DNA from: Haladaptatus paucihalophilus DX253
GTDB taxonomy: Archaea; Halobacteriota; Halobacteria; Halobacteriales; Haladaptataceae
Assembly (NCBI RefSeq): GCF_000376445.1
Contig: NZ_AQXI01000006.1
Coordinates: 1-64,000, forward strand
DNA: 64,000 nt
Direction: 5' to 3'
Of this stretch, positions 34,897 through 43,717 are shown one piece after another. Made by a program: the position numbers and the translations under genes. The first letter of the stretch is position 1; each line of letters begins with the position of its first letter. The notes beneath the pieces are model-generated. The model worked only from the letters and a program-made list of their open reading frames with translations, did no database searches and had not been told where the DNA came from.

Positions 34897-35265
34897 ATGA
34901 GTCAGGTCGCCAGCCACGTCGTCAAGGAGGCGGACGGGTACCACGGCGCTATTCCGGTCTGTCTCGGCGATTATCGGCTTCTGCGGAACGTCTACGGTGC
35001 CATCGAGTGGTCGGATGGGAAGGAGTCGGTGTTCTGTCGTCGCGTCGGCGACGAGTGGCAAGCCCTCGTCGCTCGGGAGGGTGTCACGCGGACACTTCTC
35101 GCCGGACTCGGGTCGAAGAATCACGCGCTGTGGCTGCTCCGTGAATACATGGAGTTCGGCCGAACCTACGAGGGAACGGACGTCTGGTCGGAACTGCCAT
35201 CCCGCGAGCAATCGAACCCGTTTCGTGACATCCTTTCGTCTGACCGCTCCCCGACGCGACTGTAG
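34897..35265 (+). CDS. Hypothetical protein (122 aa)
   Basis: Begins MSQVASHVVKEADGYHGAIP. The body has VCLGDYRLLRNVYGAIEW and GVTRTLLAGLGSKNHALWLL, a soluble mixed fold. The start at 34897 is preferred over one nine codons upstream that would add a basic non-conserved stretch. Not recognised. It precedes the GlmU-like gene by 52 bp on the same strand, although a TATA-like box lies between. Confidence 0.55.
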   Translation: MSQVASHVVKEADGYHGAIPVCLGDYRLLRNVYGAIEWSDGKESVFCRRVGDEWQALVAREGVTRTLLAGLGSKNHALWLLREYMEFGRTYEGTDVWSELPSREQSNPFRDILSSDRSPTRL

Positions 35266-35283
35266 TCCCGACGTTAGTCCGTG

Positions 35284-35293
35284 AATAATTATA
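35284..35293 (+). promoter_or_regulatory. TATA-like box of the GlmU-like gene
   Basis: AATAATTATA centred 29 bases before ATG 35318, the spacing of a leaderless archaeal promoter. Confidence 0.5.
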
Positions 35294-35317
35294 CGCCTTC
35301 TAGCGGAAGGTACTGCT

Positions 35318-36499
35318 ATGCAGGCAATCGTTCTGGCTGCGGGTGAGGGTACACGAATGCGACCGCTTTCCGCATCGTGTCCGAAACCCATGTTGCCGGT
35401 TGCAGAGGAACCACTCGTCGCACATACCGCGCGCGCCGCCGTCGAGGCGGGTGCGGACGAACTCGTCCTCGTCGTCGGGTACGAAGCTGACACGGTTCGG
35501 GAGTACTTCGGCGCGGAGTACGCCGGTATCCCGGTCAAATACTCGGTACAGGAAGAACAGCGCGGGACCGCGGACGCGGTTCGTGCGGCACGCGAACACA
35601 TCGACGGCCCGTTCGCCGTCCTCAACGGCGACAACCTCTATGACACCGCGGCCGTGAAACGACTCCTCTCGAACGGTCCGGGGGTCGGGACGTATCACGT
35701 CGAGGACCCCTCGAACTACGGCGTCATCTCGACGGACGGCCCGCGCGCGACGGGCATCGTCGAGAAACCGGACGACCCGCCGACGAACCTCGCCAACACG
35801 GGGGCCTACGTCTTCCCCGAGGAAGCGCGCGACTGGCTCGACGTGGGCGAAAGCGAACGCGGGGAGTTCGAAATCACGGACGTCGTGGAACGCGTCATCG
35901 AGGAGTACGACGTCACCGCCGTCGAAGTGGAGCGATGGCTCGACGTGGGTCGTCCGTGGGAACTGCTCGAAGCGAACGAGTGGAAACTCGACGAATTGGA
36001 ACGCGACGTCCGCGGGGACGTGAGCGAGCGAGCCACGCTCGACGGGAACGTCGTCGTCGAGGAGGGTGCCACCGTCAAATCCGGCGTCGTCATCGAGGGA
36101 CCGGCACTTATCCGCTCGGGCGCGTCCGTCGGCCCGAACGCCTACATCCGCGGGGCGACGCTCGTGGACGAGAATGCGAAAGTCGGCCACAGCGTCGAAG
36201 TCAAAAACAGCGTCCTGTCGCCCGGTGCGACCGTCGGCCATCTCTCGTACGTCGGGGATAGCGTCCTCGGCCGGGACGTGAACTTCGGTGCGGGGACGAA
36301 CGTTGCCAACCTCCGCCACGACGGAGAGTCGGTAAAACACACCGTGAAGGGCGACCGCGTTTCGACGGGGCGACGGAAGTTCGGCGTCGTCGTCGGCGAC
36401 GACGTGAAAACCGGTATCAACACCAGCCTCTATCCCGGCGTCTCGCTCTCGGAGGGTTCGATGACACACCCGAACGAGGAAGTCTCTCGCGACAAGTAG
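35318..36499 (+). CDS. GlmU-like bifunctional sugar-1-phosphate nucleotidylyltransferase/acyltransferase
   Basis: 393 residues. The N-terminal nucleotidyltransferase has the signature LAAGEGTRMRPLSASCPKPM (6-25), then EEQRGTADAV and LNGDNLYD. From about residue 240 the left-handed beta-helix repeats begin (VVVEEGATVKSGVVIEGPAL, then GATVGHLSYVGDSVLGRDVN). In archaea such enzymes join a nucleotide to glucosamine-1-phosphate or glucose-1-phosphate and may acetylate it, giving UDP-GlcNAc or similar donors. This would supply the glycan locus at 43-64 kb. The exact sugar cannot be decided here. Confidence 0.85.
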   Translation: MQAIVLAAGEGTRMRPLSASCPKPMLPVAEEPLVAHTARAAVEAGADELVLVVGYEADTVREYFGAEYAGIPVKYSVQEEQRGTADAVRAAREHIDGPFAVLNGDNLYDTAAVKRLLSNGPGVGTYHVEDPSNYGVISTDGPRATGIVEKPDDPPTNLANTGAYVFPEEARDWLDVGESERGEFEITDVVERVIEEYDVTAVEVERWLDVGRPWELLEANEWKLDELERDVRGDVSERATLDGNVVVEEGATVKSGVVIEGPALIRSGASVGPNAYIRGATLVDENAKVGHSVEVKNSVLSPGATVGHLSYVGDSVLGRDVNFGAGTNVANLRHDGESVKHTVKGDRVSTGRRKFGVVVGDDVKTGINTSLYPGVSLSEGSMTHPNEEVSRDK

Positions 36500-36597
36500 T
36501 ACACCCGCTGCGCTTTTCGTTACGATTCGGTTTCAGTAGTCACTCGCATCGTTCGCGTCCGAGAGAACTGCGGTGGAGAAAAGGTGCCTAACGGACA

Positions 36598-36837
36598 CTA
36601 CCGCATTTCCTCACGGGCGCGGTTGGCTTCCACCGGGTCGTTGGCGCGACCTTTCTTCACTTCGGTCGCCGTCATACATTCGAAACACCCGTACACTTCG
36701 TTTCGGTTGTTCCCGAACACGCGGGCGAACTGCGGCGTCACGAACGAATCGCAATTGCGACACTGCGTATCGGCCATCGTGCTGTCGTCGGCGTTCCGGG
36801 AACTGCTCATGTCTATCGACATCGTTTCCGCCATCAC
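36598..36837 (-). CDS. DUF7563-like zinc-finger protein
   Basis: Up to 79 residues; the conserved module begins at MADTQCRNCDSFVTPQFARV, so translation may start at that Met (36777). Cysteine pairs CRNC and CFEC bind zinc; DPVEANRAREE ends it. The related protein is at 26479. It lies between the GlmU-like gene and the membrane regulator, both convergent to or divergent from it. Function unknown. Confidence 0.65.
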   Translation of the reverse strand: MMAETMSIDMSSSRNADDSTMADTQCRNCDSFVTPQFARVFGNNRNEVYGCFECMTATEVKKGRANDPVEANRAREEMR

Positions 36838-36953
36838 AGGGTACCACCATTATTATCCAGCAATTAAGGAGCTGAAACTGGGTGAAACAGTGTCGAAACT
36901 TTGTACTGTTGAAACCGTTTCCCCTTGCCTGTGCGTGGTTTTTTAGTATCTAT

Positions 36954-38183
36954 TTAGCTATACGAATCCTCTTCGTGTGGCGACCGTGCGCCGCTGGGTT
37001 TCGCGCCATCGAGGTACACAATGTTCCCCCGACCGACGCGCAATCGGTTGATGTCGCCCCGTTCTTCCATCCGGGAGAGAAGTCTGCTGACTTTCGACTT
37101 CGACCACCCGGTTTCGTCGACGATATCGACTTGTTTCATCCGTCCGCGGTTCTCGTTGAGCAGCTTGAGCACGAGTCCTTCGTCTGTGAGGATGTCGTCC
37201 TCCTTCTCGTTCTCCGCCGGTTCGGTCGGTGATGGTGGTGGTGTGTCACCGACAACCGGCGTCGATGCGTTTGCATTCGGTTCGTCGTTATCGTGGTTGT
37301 TTCGCCAGAAGGCAACCGCACCACCGCCGATAGCGAATCCGAGGAGGCCGATAAGGAACCATTGTAGGCCGGAGAATCCTCCAGATTTTCCCTGACCTCC
37401 ACCCGTGGTCGCCGTGGACGACGTGGTGTCCGCCGTGCTCATCGGTTTCGGGTCCGTTCCGTCGTCTATCCCGTCACCGTCGCTGTCCGCGTTCCTCGGG
37501 TTCGTCCCGACGAGGATCTCCTTTCCGTCGAGGAGACCGTCGCCGTCGGTGTCGTTGCTGATCGGATTCGTCTTCCGTTTGTGTATCTCTTCCCCGTCGT
37601 TGATGCCGTCACTGTCCATGTCGGGGTCGTTGAACGCGTCCTTCGGCCAATCGTCCGTTCGTATTTTCGAGACCTCGAACTCGTTCGTCAGACCGTCCTG
37701 GTCGAGGTCGCCCTCTTTCGTGATGACCGTCTGATTGATACTGCGGCTGTCGAACGTGGGGACGTTGCTCCCGAAAGTCGGTCGAAGGCGGAAGTAGAGC
37801 GTTCGCTCGCCGGTTTTCGTCGCGTTGGAACCGTTGAGCGAGACGGTCGCTTTCGACCCGTTTCCGATCGTCGTGCTCTGACAGTCGAGTTCCTCCGGGT
37901 CGCTGCCGGTACGGTTATCGTACAGGCAGACCGAGTACTTTCCCTCGCTCGCGTTTATCTGATATGTGACATTGGCGGTGTATTTCTCCGATTGCCAGAC
38001 GTACGTCACGCCGTTCGTCGTCGTGACGACGCCGTTACCGGTTCGATTTATCGAGATAATCCGTCCGGTATCTGCCTCGCCTTTCCCTCCGACTGACGCC
38101 GGAACCAACGCGACACCGACGACGAGGAAAGCGACAAGGATAGCGCAGATAGACCACCAGTCACGGTTCCGGGGACCGAACAT
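36954..38183 (-). CDS. Membrane regulator: thrombospondin-3-like Ca-binding domain outside, winged helix inside
   Basis: 409 residues. A signal/first membrane helix (11-30) is followed by an outside beta domain. A run of type-3 repeats at 158-245 has DLDQDGLTNE, DMDSDGINDGEE, DTDGDGLLDG and DSDGDGIDDGTD, which bind calcium in this family. After a Thr/Gly stalk comes a second membrane helix (271-293). The cytoplasmic tail ends in a winged helix (331-392: LKLLNENRGRMKQVDIVDET, WSKSKVSRLLSRMEERG, RVGRGNIVYL). The winged helix equals that of the 21658 protein. The layout suggests direct control of genes by an outside ionic or surface cue. Confidence 0.8.
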   Translation of the reverse strand: MFGPRNRDWWSICAILVAFLVVGVALVPASVGGKGEADTGRIISINRTGNGVVTTTNGVTYVWQSEKYTANVTYQINASEGKYSVCLYDNRTGSDPEELDCQSTTIGNGSKATVSLNGSNATKTGERTLYFRLRPTFGSNVPTFDSRSINQTVITKEGDLDQDGLTNEFEVSKIRTDDWPKDAFNDPDMDSDGINDGEEIHKRKTNPISNDTDGDGLLDGKEILVGTNPRNADSDGDGIDDGTDPKPMSTADTTSSTATTGGGQGKSGGFSGLQWFLIGLLGFAIGGGAVAFWRNNHDNDEPNANASTPVVGDTPPPSPTEPAENEKEDDILTDEGLVLKLLNENRGRMKQVDIVDETGWSKSKVSRLLSRMEERGDINRLRVGRGNIVYLDGAKPSGARSPHEEDSYS

Positions 38184-38324
38184 TTGTTTCGACTACGTAG
38201 TGGGGTGCTTAGTTCCTTTGGCATATAGTTCTGTGTCAGACAAATGTTAATCATATACATTTATATTTAATAATACACATATTAAAACAGACTATTCAGC
38301 GACGATCAGACCGGGGCCTGAACC

Positions 38325-38921
38325 TTACCGAAGTATGAACTGCATCGCGGAGATCATCGCGTAGAGACCGACGACGAACGCACCGAGAGCGTTGGTCGAG
38401 GCGGCGGAAATGAGCGGCGCGTTCAGCCACGCGGCCGCGAACGTTCCCGCGCTCAGTGCGGTCGCCCAACGGTAGTAACTGAACCAGCGGTCGTCCTCCG
38501 ACTCGATGTCGATATCGGTTTCCGACACGTCGGTGTCGGCGTCGGTGTCTTCAGTCGGTTCGAGATAGGGGTCGAACTCGTCGGCTAACTGGCCGCGTTC
38601 GACGATGCCGCGGCTTTTGTTGTACTCGATGATACCTTCTTCGTCGAGTTTCGGCAGGTGGGATTGGTACAGGGCGATGTACACGCGCTGGCGTTCGTCC
38701 GAGGCGAGCGCCTGCACGGTCGTGTCGTTCTCCCACGCGGCGACCTGTTCTGCCAAATCGCGCATCTCGACCGGCGTGTCGTGTTTTTTCAGGTATCGGA
38801 GTGCGTGTCGCCGACGTTGCGTCTGGAGGATGTGGAAGATTTTGTCCTTCGTCAGCGTGACCGGTTCATCCTCGTTCGGCAACGACGGGGCTTCAGAGAG
38901 AGTTTGCGTCGTAGCGCTCAT
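38325..38921 (-). CDS. DUF7344-type winged-helix membrane protein (paralog 3)
   Basis: 198 residues starting MSATTQTLSEAPSL. The shared block is EMRDLAEQVAAWENDTTVQA, then RQRVYIALYQSHLPKLDEEG and IIEYNKSRGIVERG. Acidic linker (DTDADTDVSETDIDIESEDD) and two membrane helices close it. Very close to the paralog at 19606 in the winged-helix part and diverged in the tail. Confidence 0.8.
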   Translation of the reverse strand: MSATTQTLSEAPSLPNEDEPVTLTKDKIFHILQTQRRRHALRYLKKHDTPVEMRDLAEQVAAWENDTTVQALASDERQRVYIALYQSHLPKLDEEGIIEYNKSRGIVERGQLADEFDPYLEPTEDTDADTDVSETDIDIESEDDRWFSYYRWATALSAGTFAAAWLNAPLISAASTNALGAFVVGLYAMISAMQFILR

Positions 38922-39101
38922 GGTTCTTCGATGGATTGCATACGGCGACACATCATAAATCAGACCGACTCTCTCGCTTTCTTGCGAGCCGTTGCATTCC
39001 GTTCACGTCTTGCGATTGTACGGTTTGAACAGAGTGAACTGAGCACGAATTTATGTTTCTTCGGAGAGTATTCACTAGATTCGAAAAGTGTGTGGGAGTG
39101 T

Positions 39102-39281
39102 CTATCTTTTTGCCACTGACTGAAAAATAGTCAGTGCCATGAACGATACGATTACTACCCCCGTCGTTTCCGTCGGTGACAGCATACCCAACGGGCCAAA
39201 ATTGAAGACGCTACCACCGAATAAGAGCGTCGAGAGTACCGAGAGCGCCAGATAGTAGTGTGCGTATCGCGGTTGTGTCAT
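39102..39281 (-). CDS. Small two-span membrane protein (59 aa), overlapping the GT2 gene
   Basis: 59 residues, MTQPRYAHYYLALSVLSTLL then FGPLGMLSPTETTGVVIVSF. Two hydrophobic helices are joined by a short loop, with a basic end (VAKR). Its ATGA overlaps the stop of the GT2 gene (39278-39281), so the pair is translationally coupled. The TMs and coupling support it being real. Possibly a membrane partner of the glycosyltransferase. Confidence 0.6.
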   Translation of the reverse strand: MTQPRYAHYYLALSVLSTLLFGGSVFNFGPLGMLSPTETTGVVIVSFMALTIFQSVAKR

Positions 39282-40192
39282 CCGATGTTTGCTTTGACTC
39301 CCTTATAGAGGTTCAACAGCAGTCCCGGAAGCTGTCGTGGTTCCGGCCGACGCGACTGACGGAGGTATCGAAATCCCGTCCGGAACTGACCCTCGTCCAA
39401 ATAGTGGCGGGCGAGAATGTAATGATGTGCACCGGTCACGTCGATTCCCTGCTGCTCGAGCCGTTCGACTTCCTCGGAGAACGTCCGACGGAAGTGTTCG
39501 TCCGCTTTGGCGACCGAATCGGCCGGTGGCGACCCTGTTTCGTACCGGAGCAGCAGGGTCTCGTTCACACAGGCGAGCTTTCCGTGTTTGAGGACGCGGA
39601 TGAGGAACTCCGGGTCCTGGAACCGGGAGAACGACTCATCGAACCCGTCGATTTCGCGGACGATATCGCTCTCGACGATGAGCGTCGAGCCCGCGCTCGT
39701 ATGGAGGTCGTCGCTCAACGTCGGCCCGATGAGTTCCTTCCCACCTTCCGCACCCTCGGTCTTGTTCCGGCGTGAGATGAGTTGTGTCACGGCCTTCACC
39801 AACGGATTCTGCCCGTCGGGGTGGACGGTTTCCGCCTTGCAGTACGCGGCGACCCACTCGTCGGACCGCAGTTCGAGCGTGAGGACCTGCTTTTCGAGCT
39901 TCGTGGGAAGCCACACGTCGTCCGAGTCGAGAAACGCCATGTACTCTCCTTCCGCCCGTTCGATGCCGGTGTTTCGTGCGGCGCTCGCGCCCTGATTTTC
40001 TTCGTGTTGGACGAACTGGATTCGGTCGTCATCGTAGGATGCAACGACCTCTTCGGTGTCGTCCTGCGAGGCGTCGTCCACGATGATAAGTTCCAAGTCC
40101 TCCAGCGTCTGTGAGAGGACGCTCTCGATGGTTCGAGGGATGGCGTCCGCGCGGTTGTACGTCGGCACGATGACGCTAACAGTCGGTGCCAT
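39278..40192 (-). CDS. GT2-family glycosyltransferase
   Basis: 304 residues. The GT-A start is VSVIVPTYNRADAIPRTIES and the donor-binding acids are VDDASQDDTEE and FLDSDDVWLP (the DxD). Family 2 enzymes move sugars from nucleotide or dolichol-phosphate donors; the acceptor here is unknown. A helical C-terminal part (SRFQDPEFLIRVLKHGKL and after) completes the fold. A 59-aa membrane protein gene overlaps its end. It is separate from the main glycan locus by the DUF58 operon. Confidence 0.85.
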   Translation of the reverse strand: MAPTVSVIVPTYNRADAIPRTIESVLSQTLEDLELIIVDDASQDDTEEVVASYDDDRIQFVQHEENQGASAARNTGIERAEGEYMAFLDSDDVWLPTKLEKQVLTLELRSDEWVAAYCKAETVHPDGQNPLVKAVTQLISRRNKTEGAEGGKELIGPTLSDDLHTSAGSTLIVESDIVREIDGFDESFSRFQDPEFLIRVLKHGKLACVNETLLLRYETGSPPADSVAKADEHFRRTFSEEVERLEQQGIDVTGAHHYILARHYLDEGQFRTGFRYLRQSRRPEPRQLPGLLLNLYKGVKANIG

Positions 40193-40237
40193 TTGTTGCT
40201 CAATCGTGTGCGTTCTCCGTGCTTTATTATCGACTTG

Positions 40238-40936
40238 CTAATCGTGGAGGGCCACCGCGAGCAGGACGATTGCAACCAACAACAGCACCAGAGACGCCAG
40301 CGAGAGGCTCGACGGGCCGACGCCGCCCGAGAACGTCGCCGCCTCGACGGCGACGAGTGCGACCACACCGGTTCCCGCGACGTGAACGAGTTCGATTTCG
40401 TGCGTGTCCTGACCGCGACCGAGGTGTTCGCCGACGTTGATGGCGTGCTCGCCAGCATCCCACGCGACGACCGTCGCGGCACCGGCCAACAGGAGCGTCC
40501 CGAGCGTGACCGCGTTGAAGATACCGGATGCCAGCACGCCGATGAAGACGAGCGCGGTACCCACCTTAACGAGTGCTCGGGACCCCGTTCCGCGCGCCGG
40601 GACGAGCGCGAGCGCGAGAACGATGACGCCGATCAACCCGGGAATTAGCCGAATGTATCCGCTTAGTTTGGTAATCGCGGAGAACGCGACGCCGAGCGAC
40701 CCGGCGAACCCGGCGACACCGACGAATCCGACCACCGAACCGGAGACGAGCCAGTCGCGTCGCCACAGACCGACACCGGCGGCGAACGCCGCCACGCCGA
40801 GCAGTTCCAACGCGAGCGACAGCGACGACGCGCCGAGTTTCCACAGCGCGAACAGTGCGATACAGACCGCGAGTCCGCTCGCGACGCGCGTCGGCCGTTG
40901 CGTGGCGGTCGTCGTTCTCGTCGCCCCCGCGCTCAT
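40238..40936 (-). CDS. Multi-span membrane protein (DUF7519-like), last gene of DUF58 operon
   Basis: 232 residues with about seven hydrophobic segments (VASGLAVCIALFALWKLG, LIGVIVLALALVP, ALVFIGVLASGIFNAVTLG). The start MSAGATRT overlaps the DUF58 stop by four bases. Haloarchaeal DUF58 operons usually end with such a membrane protein. No catalytic motif is seen. Confidence 0.7.
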   Translation of the reverse strand: MSAGATRTTTATQRPTRVASGLAVCIALFALWKLGASSLSLALELLGVAAFAAGVGLWRRDWLVSGSVVGFVGVAGFAGSLGVAFSAITKLSGYIRLIPGLIGVIVLALALVPARGTGSRALVKVGTALVFIGVLASGIFNAVTLGTLLLAGAATVVAWDAGEHAINVGEHLGRGQDTHEIELVHVAGTGVVALVAVEAATFSGGVGPSSLSLASLVLLLVAIVLLAVALHD

Positions 40937-42180
40937 GCTCGAACCCTCCTCGGTCGGTCCAGTAACGCCGCGGCGAGCGGCGTCTCCGGGTCCCACTCGA
41001 CGACCGGAATGTCCGCCTTTCGGAGCTCACTGAGGCGGTTTTCGCGTTCGACGCCCGCGAGACGCTGCCCGACGCTCTCGTCGGCGGTGACGTCGGGACT
41101 GATGACGCTTATCCGGTGGCCGTACGCGTCGAGGCGGCGCGCCGTCTCGACGATGGTTTGGTCGGAGAGCGGCGAGAGCAACACCACCTGTGCCGCGCTG
41201 GGAAGGCGCGTTCGAAGCTGTTCGACCTGTTCCTCGTGGTCTGCCTCCTCCGTCGGCGGGAGCGATGCGAACGCCGTGTGTGTCGCCAGCAGTCGCTGGG
41301 CATTGGCCCGGTGTGACCGCCCCGCGCCGGGTTCCAACCAGCACTGTTCGCGCCCGAACGCCGCGAGGCCGACGAGATTTCGGTCGCGGTGAAGCGACGC
41401 GAGCAACTGCTCGGCCGCGGAGACGCTGTAGGCGACGGCGTGAGGTTCGTCCGTCGTCGATCGGTAGGCGACCCGCCGCGCATCGACGAGGACGACGACC
41501 GTCGCGGCGTTTTCCTCGCGGTATTCGACGGTCGTCAGGGAGCCGGTTCGGGCGTAGCGGTTCCAGTCGATGCGGTGCATCGCGTCGCCAGCACGGTACT
41601 CCCGAGTCCGGTGGAATTCGATGCCGCTCCCGCCTTTCTGGGCGACGATACGGCCCACTTGGTCGAGCGTTTTGTCTCGGAGCGGTCCCTCGGCTCCGGT
41701 CGCGGTGCAGTCGAGTTCCGTATCCGCGGCCACGGTGGTCTCGACTTCCCGCGCGCCGCTCAAATCGCGGGCGACGACGGTTGCGGGTTCGAACGGGTGT
41801 TTGCCGTGTTTGGCCTGTATTCGGTAGGAAAAACGCACCGAGCGGCCGGGCCAAAAGACAGCACCGTTTCGCGGGGACCCGCCGGAAACGGAGAGCAGCG
41901 CGGGCACGCCGTCCACGATTCGGACGTCGGGGAGGAACCCGCCCTCGTTCGTCACCGTGACCGTGACCGTCACTTCGTCGCCGGGTCGCGGCGTGCTGTT
42001 GCTCAGCCGCCGTTCGAGTCGGAGCTTCGGCTCCGGGTCGGCAACCACACGCGGATAGGCGGCAAAGACGACGCCGACGACGGCGAGCAGGAGCATCGAC
42101 GGTCTATCGACCGCCAGACCGACCGCGCCCGCGGCGAGCGAAAGCGCGATGACCCCCCGCCATCGGTGCGTTTCGGTCAC
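40933..42180 (-). CDS. DUF58-domain protein
   Basis: 415 residues. The N-terminus has two membrane helices followed by an outside beta-sandwich (PRPGDEVTVTVTVTNEGGFL). The DUF58 signature comes later: GSGIEFHRTREYRAGDAMHR, IDWNRYARTGSLTTVEYREE. A VWA-like fold follows (VVVLVDARRVAY). DUF58 proteins usually work with a MoxR AAA+ ATPase in assembly or maturation of surface proteins. It overlaps both neighbours by four bases. No MoxR gene is in the operon here. Confidence 0.85.
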   Translation of the reverse strand: MTETHRWRGVIALSLAAGAVGLAVDRPSMLLLAVVGVVFAAYPRVVADPEPKLRLERRLSNSTPRPGDEVTVTVTVTNEGGFLPDVRIVDGVPALLSVSGGSPRNGAVFWPGRSVRFSYRIQAKHGKHPFEPATVVARDLSGAREVETTVAADTELDCTATGAEGPLRDKTLDQVGRIVAQKGGSGIEFHRTREYRAGDAMHRIDWNRYARTGSLTTVEYREENAATVVVLVDARRVAYRSTTDEPHAVAYSVSAAEQLLASLHRDRNLVGLAAFGREQCWLEPGAGRSHRANAQRLLATHTAFASLPPTEEADHEEQVEQLRTRLPSAAQVVLLSPLSDQTIVETARRLDAYGHRISVISPDVTADESVGQRLAGVERENRLSELRKADIPVVEWDPETPLAAALLDRPRRVRA

Positions 42181-42758
42181 AGCTCTTCACCCCTGTCGGC
42201 GATTTCCGCAGCGGTTCGGTGGGCGCAGTGTTGGTGCCACGTCCGGCCGGTAAGCAGGGACGAGACGCGGCGGCCCGCGCTCGAATTGGACACGTCGGAG
42301 CTGCTGAGATACGCGGCGGCGGTCGAGTCGTCGGTCCACTTCCCCGTTTCGACGAGGCGTTTCGCCTCGTTCCGGGAGCAGTTCTCGGCGCGCATGACCG
42401 TTTCCACCGCCGCCGTTCGAAGGCGCTCCTCGACGGCGTGCCGTCGCTTTCGACCGACGACCGGAAGCCGATAGCGCCACGACCCGACGGTTTCGTCGAA
42501 ATCGTGTCCGGCGGGCGGAACGGTGACGGGGCGCTCCGGTGCGGGCATGTCGGCTTGAACGAGGTTACCGTCCCTCCCCGACGTGAGGACCGGTATCGCC
42601 ACGAGGAGGCCGACCCCGCCGATGGCGACGACGAGCAGGTAGTCGTTGCCGAGCGCGGTGACGAGCGAGCGAACCGGCACCGCGTTCGCCCCGCCAGCGA
42701 CCGCGAGGACGAGCGCGACGGTGCCAGCGAGCCCGAGCGTGACGCGACGACCCTTCAT
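42177..42758 (-). CDS. DUF7269-like membrane protein
   Basis: 193 residues. Two N-terminal membrane helices (LGLAGTVALVLAVAGGANAV, LLVVAIGGVGLLVAIPVL) precede a cytoplasmic helical part (RKRRHAVEERLRTAAVETVM) that ends in a Cys/His-containing tail (WHQHCAHRTAAEIA). It overlaps DUF58 by four bases. Typical partner in DUF4129-DUF58 operons. Function unknown. Confidence 0.75.
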   Translation of the reverse strand: MKGRRVTLGLAGTVALVLAVAGGANAVPVRSLVTALGNDYLLVVAIGGVGLLVAIPVLTSGRDGNLVQADMPAPERPVTVPPAGHDFDETVGSWRYRLPVVGRKRRHAVEERLRTAAVETVMRAENCSRNEAKRLVETGKWTDDSTAAAYLSSSDVSNSSAGRRVSSLLTGRTWHQHCAHRTAAEIADRGEEL

Positions 42759-43498
42759 GTTTCACCCCCGAGTCTATCGCTACCGTGACGGATTCGGTCG
42801 AGTCGGTCGTCGGTGATCGGTTCGCCACCGTAGCGGACCTCCTCGAACGTCCGCGTCAGCGTTCGAACGGCGTCCTCGTCGCCACCGGCATCTATCGCCT
42901 CCCGCGCACACTCCCCCGGAGTCTTAGTGTGCGGACGGTCCACCCCGAACCGTTCGACCATCGACCACCACGCCCGTTCGATTTCGTTCGACGGGTCGGG
43001 AGTCGGCGCTGGTGGCGACGCCGGGCCGTTACTGGACGTCGTTTCTGTCGCCGAATCGTCGAACAAGTGGTCGCGGAACCGGACGCCGACCGCGACACCC
43101 CCGACGAGCACGGCGACCGGAACGACCCAAACGAGGACGCGCATGAGCTTTCGGAGCAGTGCGAGGAGGTCTTCGAGGAAGTCGAACTGCTTCCACGAGG
43201 CCTTCGACTTCGACTGCTGTTTCTGCGTGTTCGTGTTGGATTGCTTTTGCTGCTGTTGGCTCGCCTGTCGGTTCGTCTGCTCCTTTTTCGACTGCGATGA
43301 CGCCGGTGACCCCTTCGACTGCGCTTCCCGCTTCAACTCGCCCGCGTCGTTCGGGTTGATGGGAAGCGACTTGTAGTTGATATCGATAACGTCGTCGGGT
43401 TTGGTGTGGACCGATGTACCGAGCGTCGAAGCGGAGGTCCCGATAGCGAAGATACAGCACAGCGCGATACCCGCCGCGAGGAGCCTATCCGTATTCAT
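42755..43498 (-). CDS. DUF4129-domain membrane protein
   Basis: 247 residues: a signal-like first helix (LLAAGIALCCIFAIGTSAST), an outside Gln/Ser/Lys-rich region (SQSKKEQTNRQASQQQQKQS), one membrane helix (LMRVLVWVVPVAVLVGGVAV) and the DUF4129 end (IERAWWSMVERFGVDRPHTK, PGECAREAIDAGGDEDAVRT). DUF4129 proteins pair with transglutaminase and DUF58 genes. It overlaps the next gene by four bases. The start at MNTDRLL fits the signal helix. Confidence 0.8.
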   Translation of the reverse strand: MNTDRLLAAGIALCCIFAIGTSASTLGTSVHTKPDDVIDINYKSLPINPNDAGELKREAQSKGSPASSQSKKEQTNRQASQQQQKQSNTNTQKQQSKSKASWKQFDFLEDLLALLRKLMRVLVWVVPVAVLVGGVAVGVRFRDHLFDDSATETTSSNGPASPPAPTPDPSNEIERAWWSMVERFGVDRPHTKTPGECAREAIDAGGDEDAVRTLTRTFEEVRYGGEPITDDRLDRIRHGSDRLGGET

Positions 43499-43683
43499 AC
43501 CGAACCCCTCCACACGCTCGATGAGCCAGTTCCACCGGTAACATGAATAGAGTATCACGTCTTTGCGGGTTAATTATAGACCTCGTAAACACTCAGTAGG
43601 GGGACCAGAACGACCGACAAGGGATGGTTCCGGTCTGTTGCAACTCGGTGTTTTCGGAGTAACACCTCCGCGCTTAGTCACCC

Positions 43684-43690
43684 GATAATA
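43684..43690 (+). promoter_or_regulatory. TATA-like box of the first glycan-locus gene
   Basis: GATAATA lies about 30 bases before ATG 43718. Confidence 0.45.
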
Positions 43691-43717
43691 AACATCGACG
43701 GATGCCTTTCACCACGT

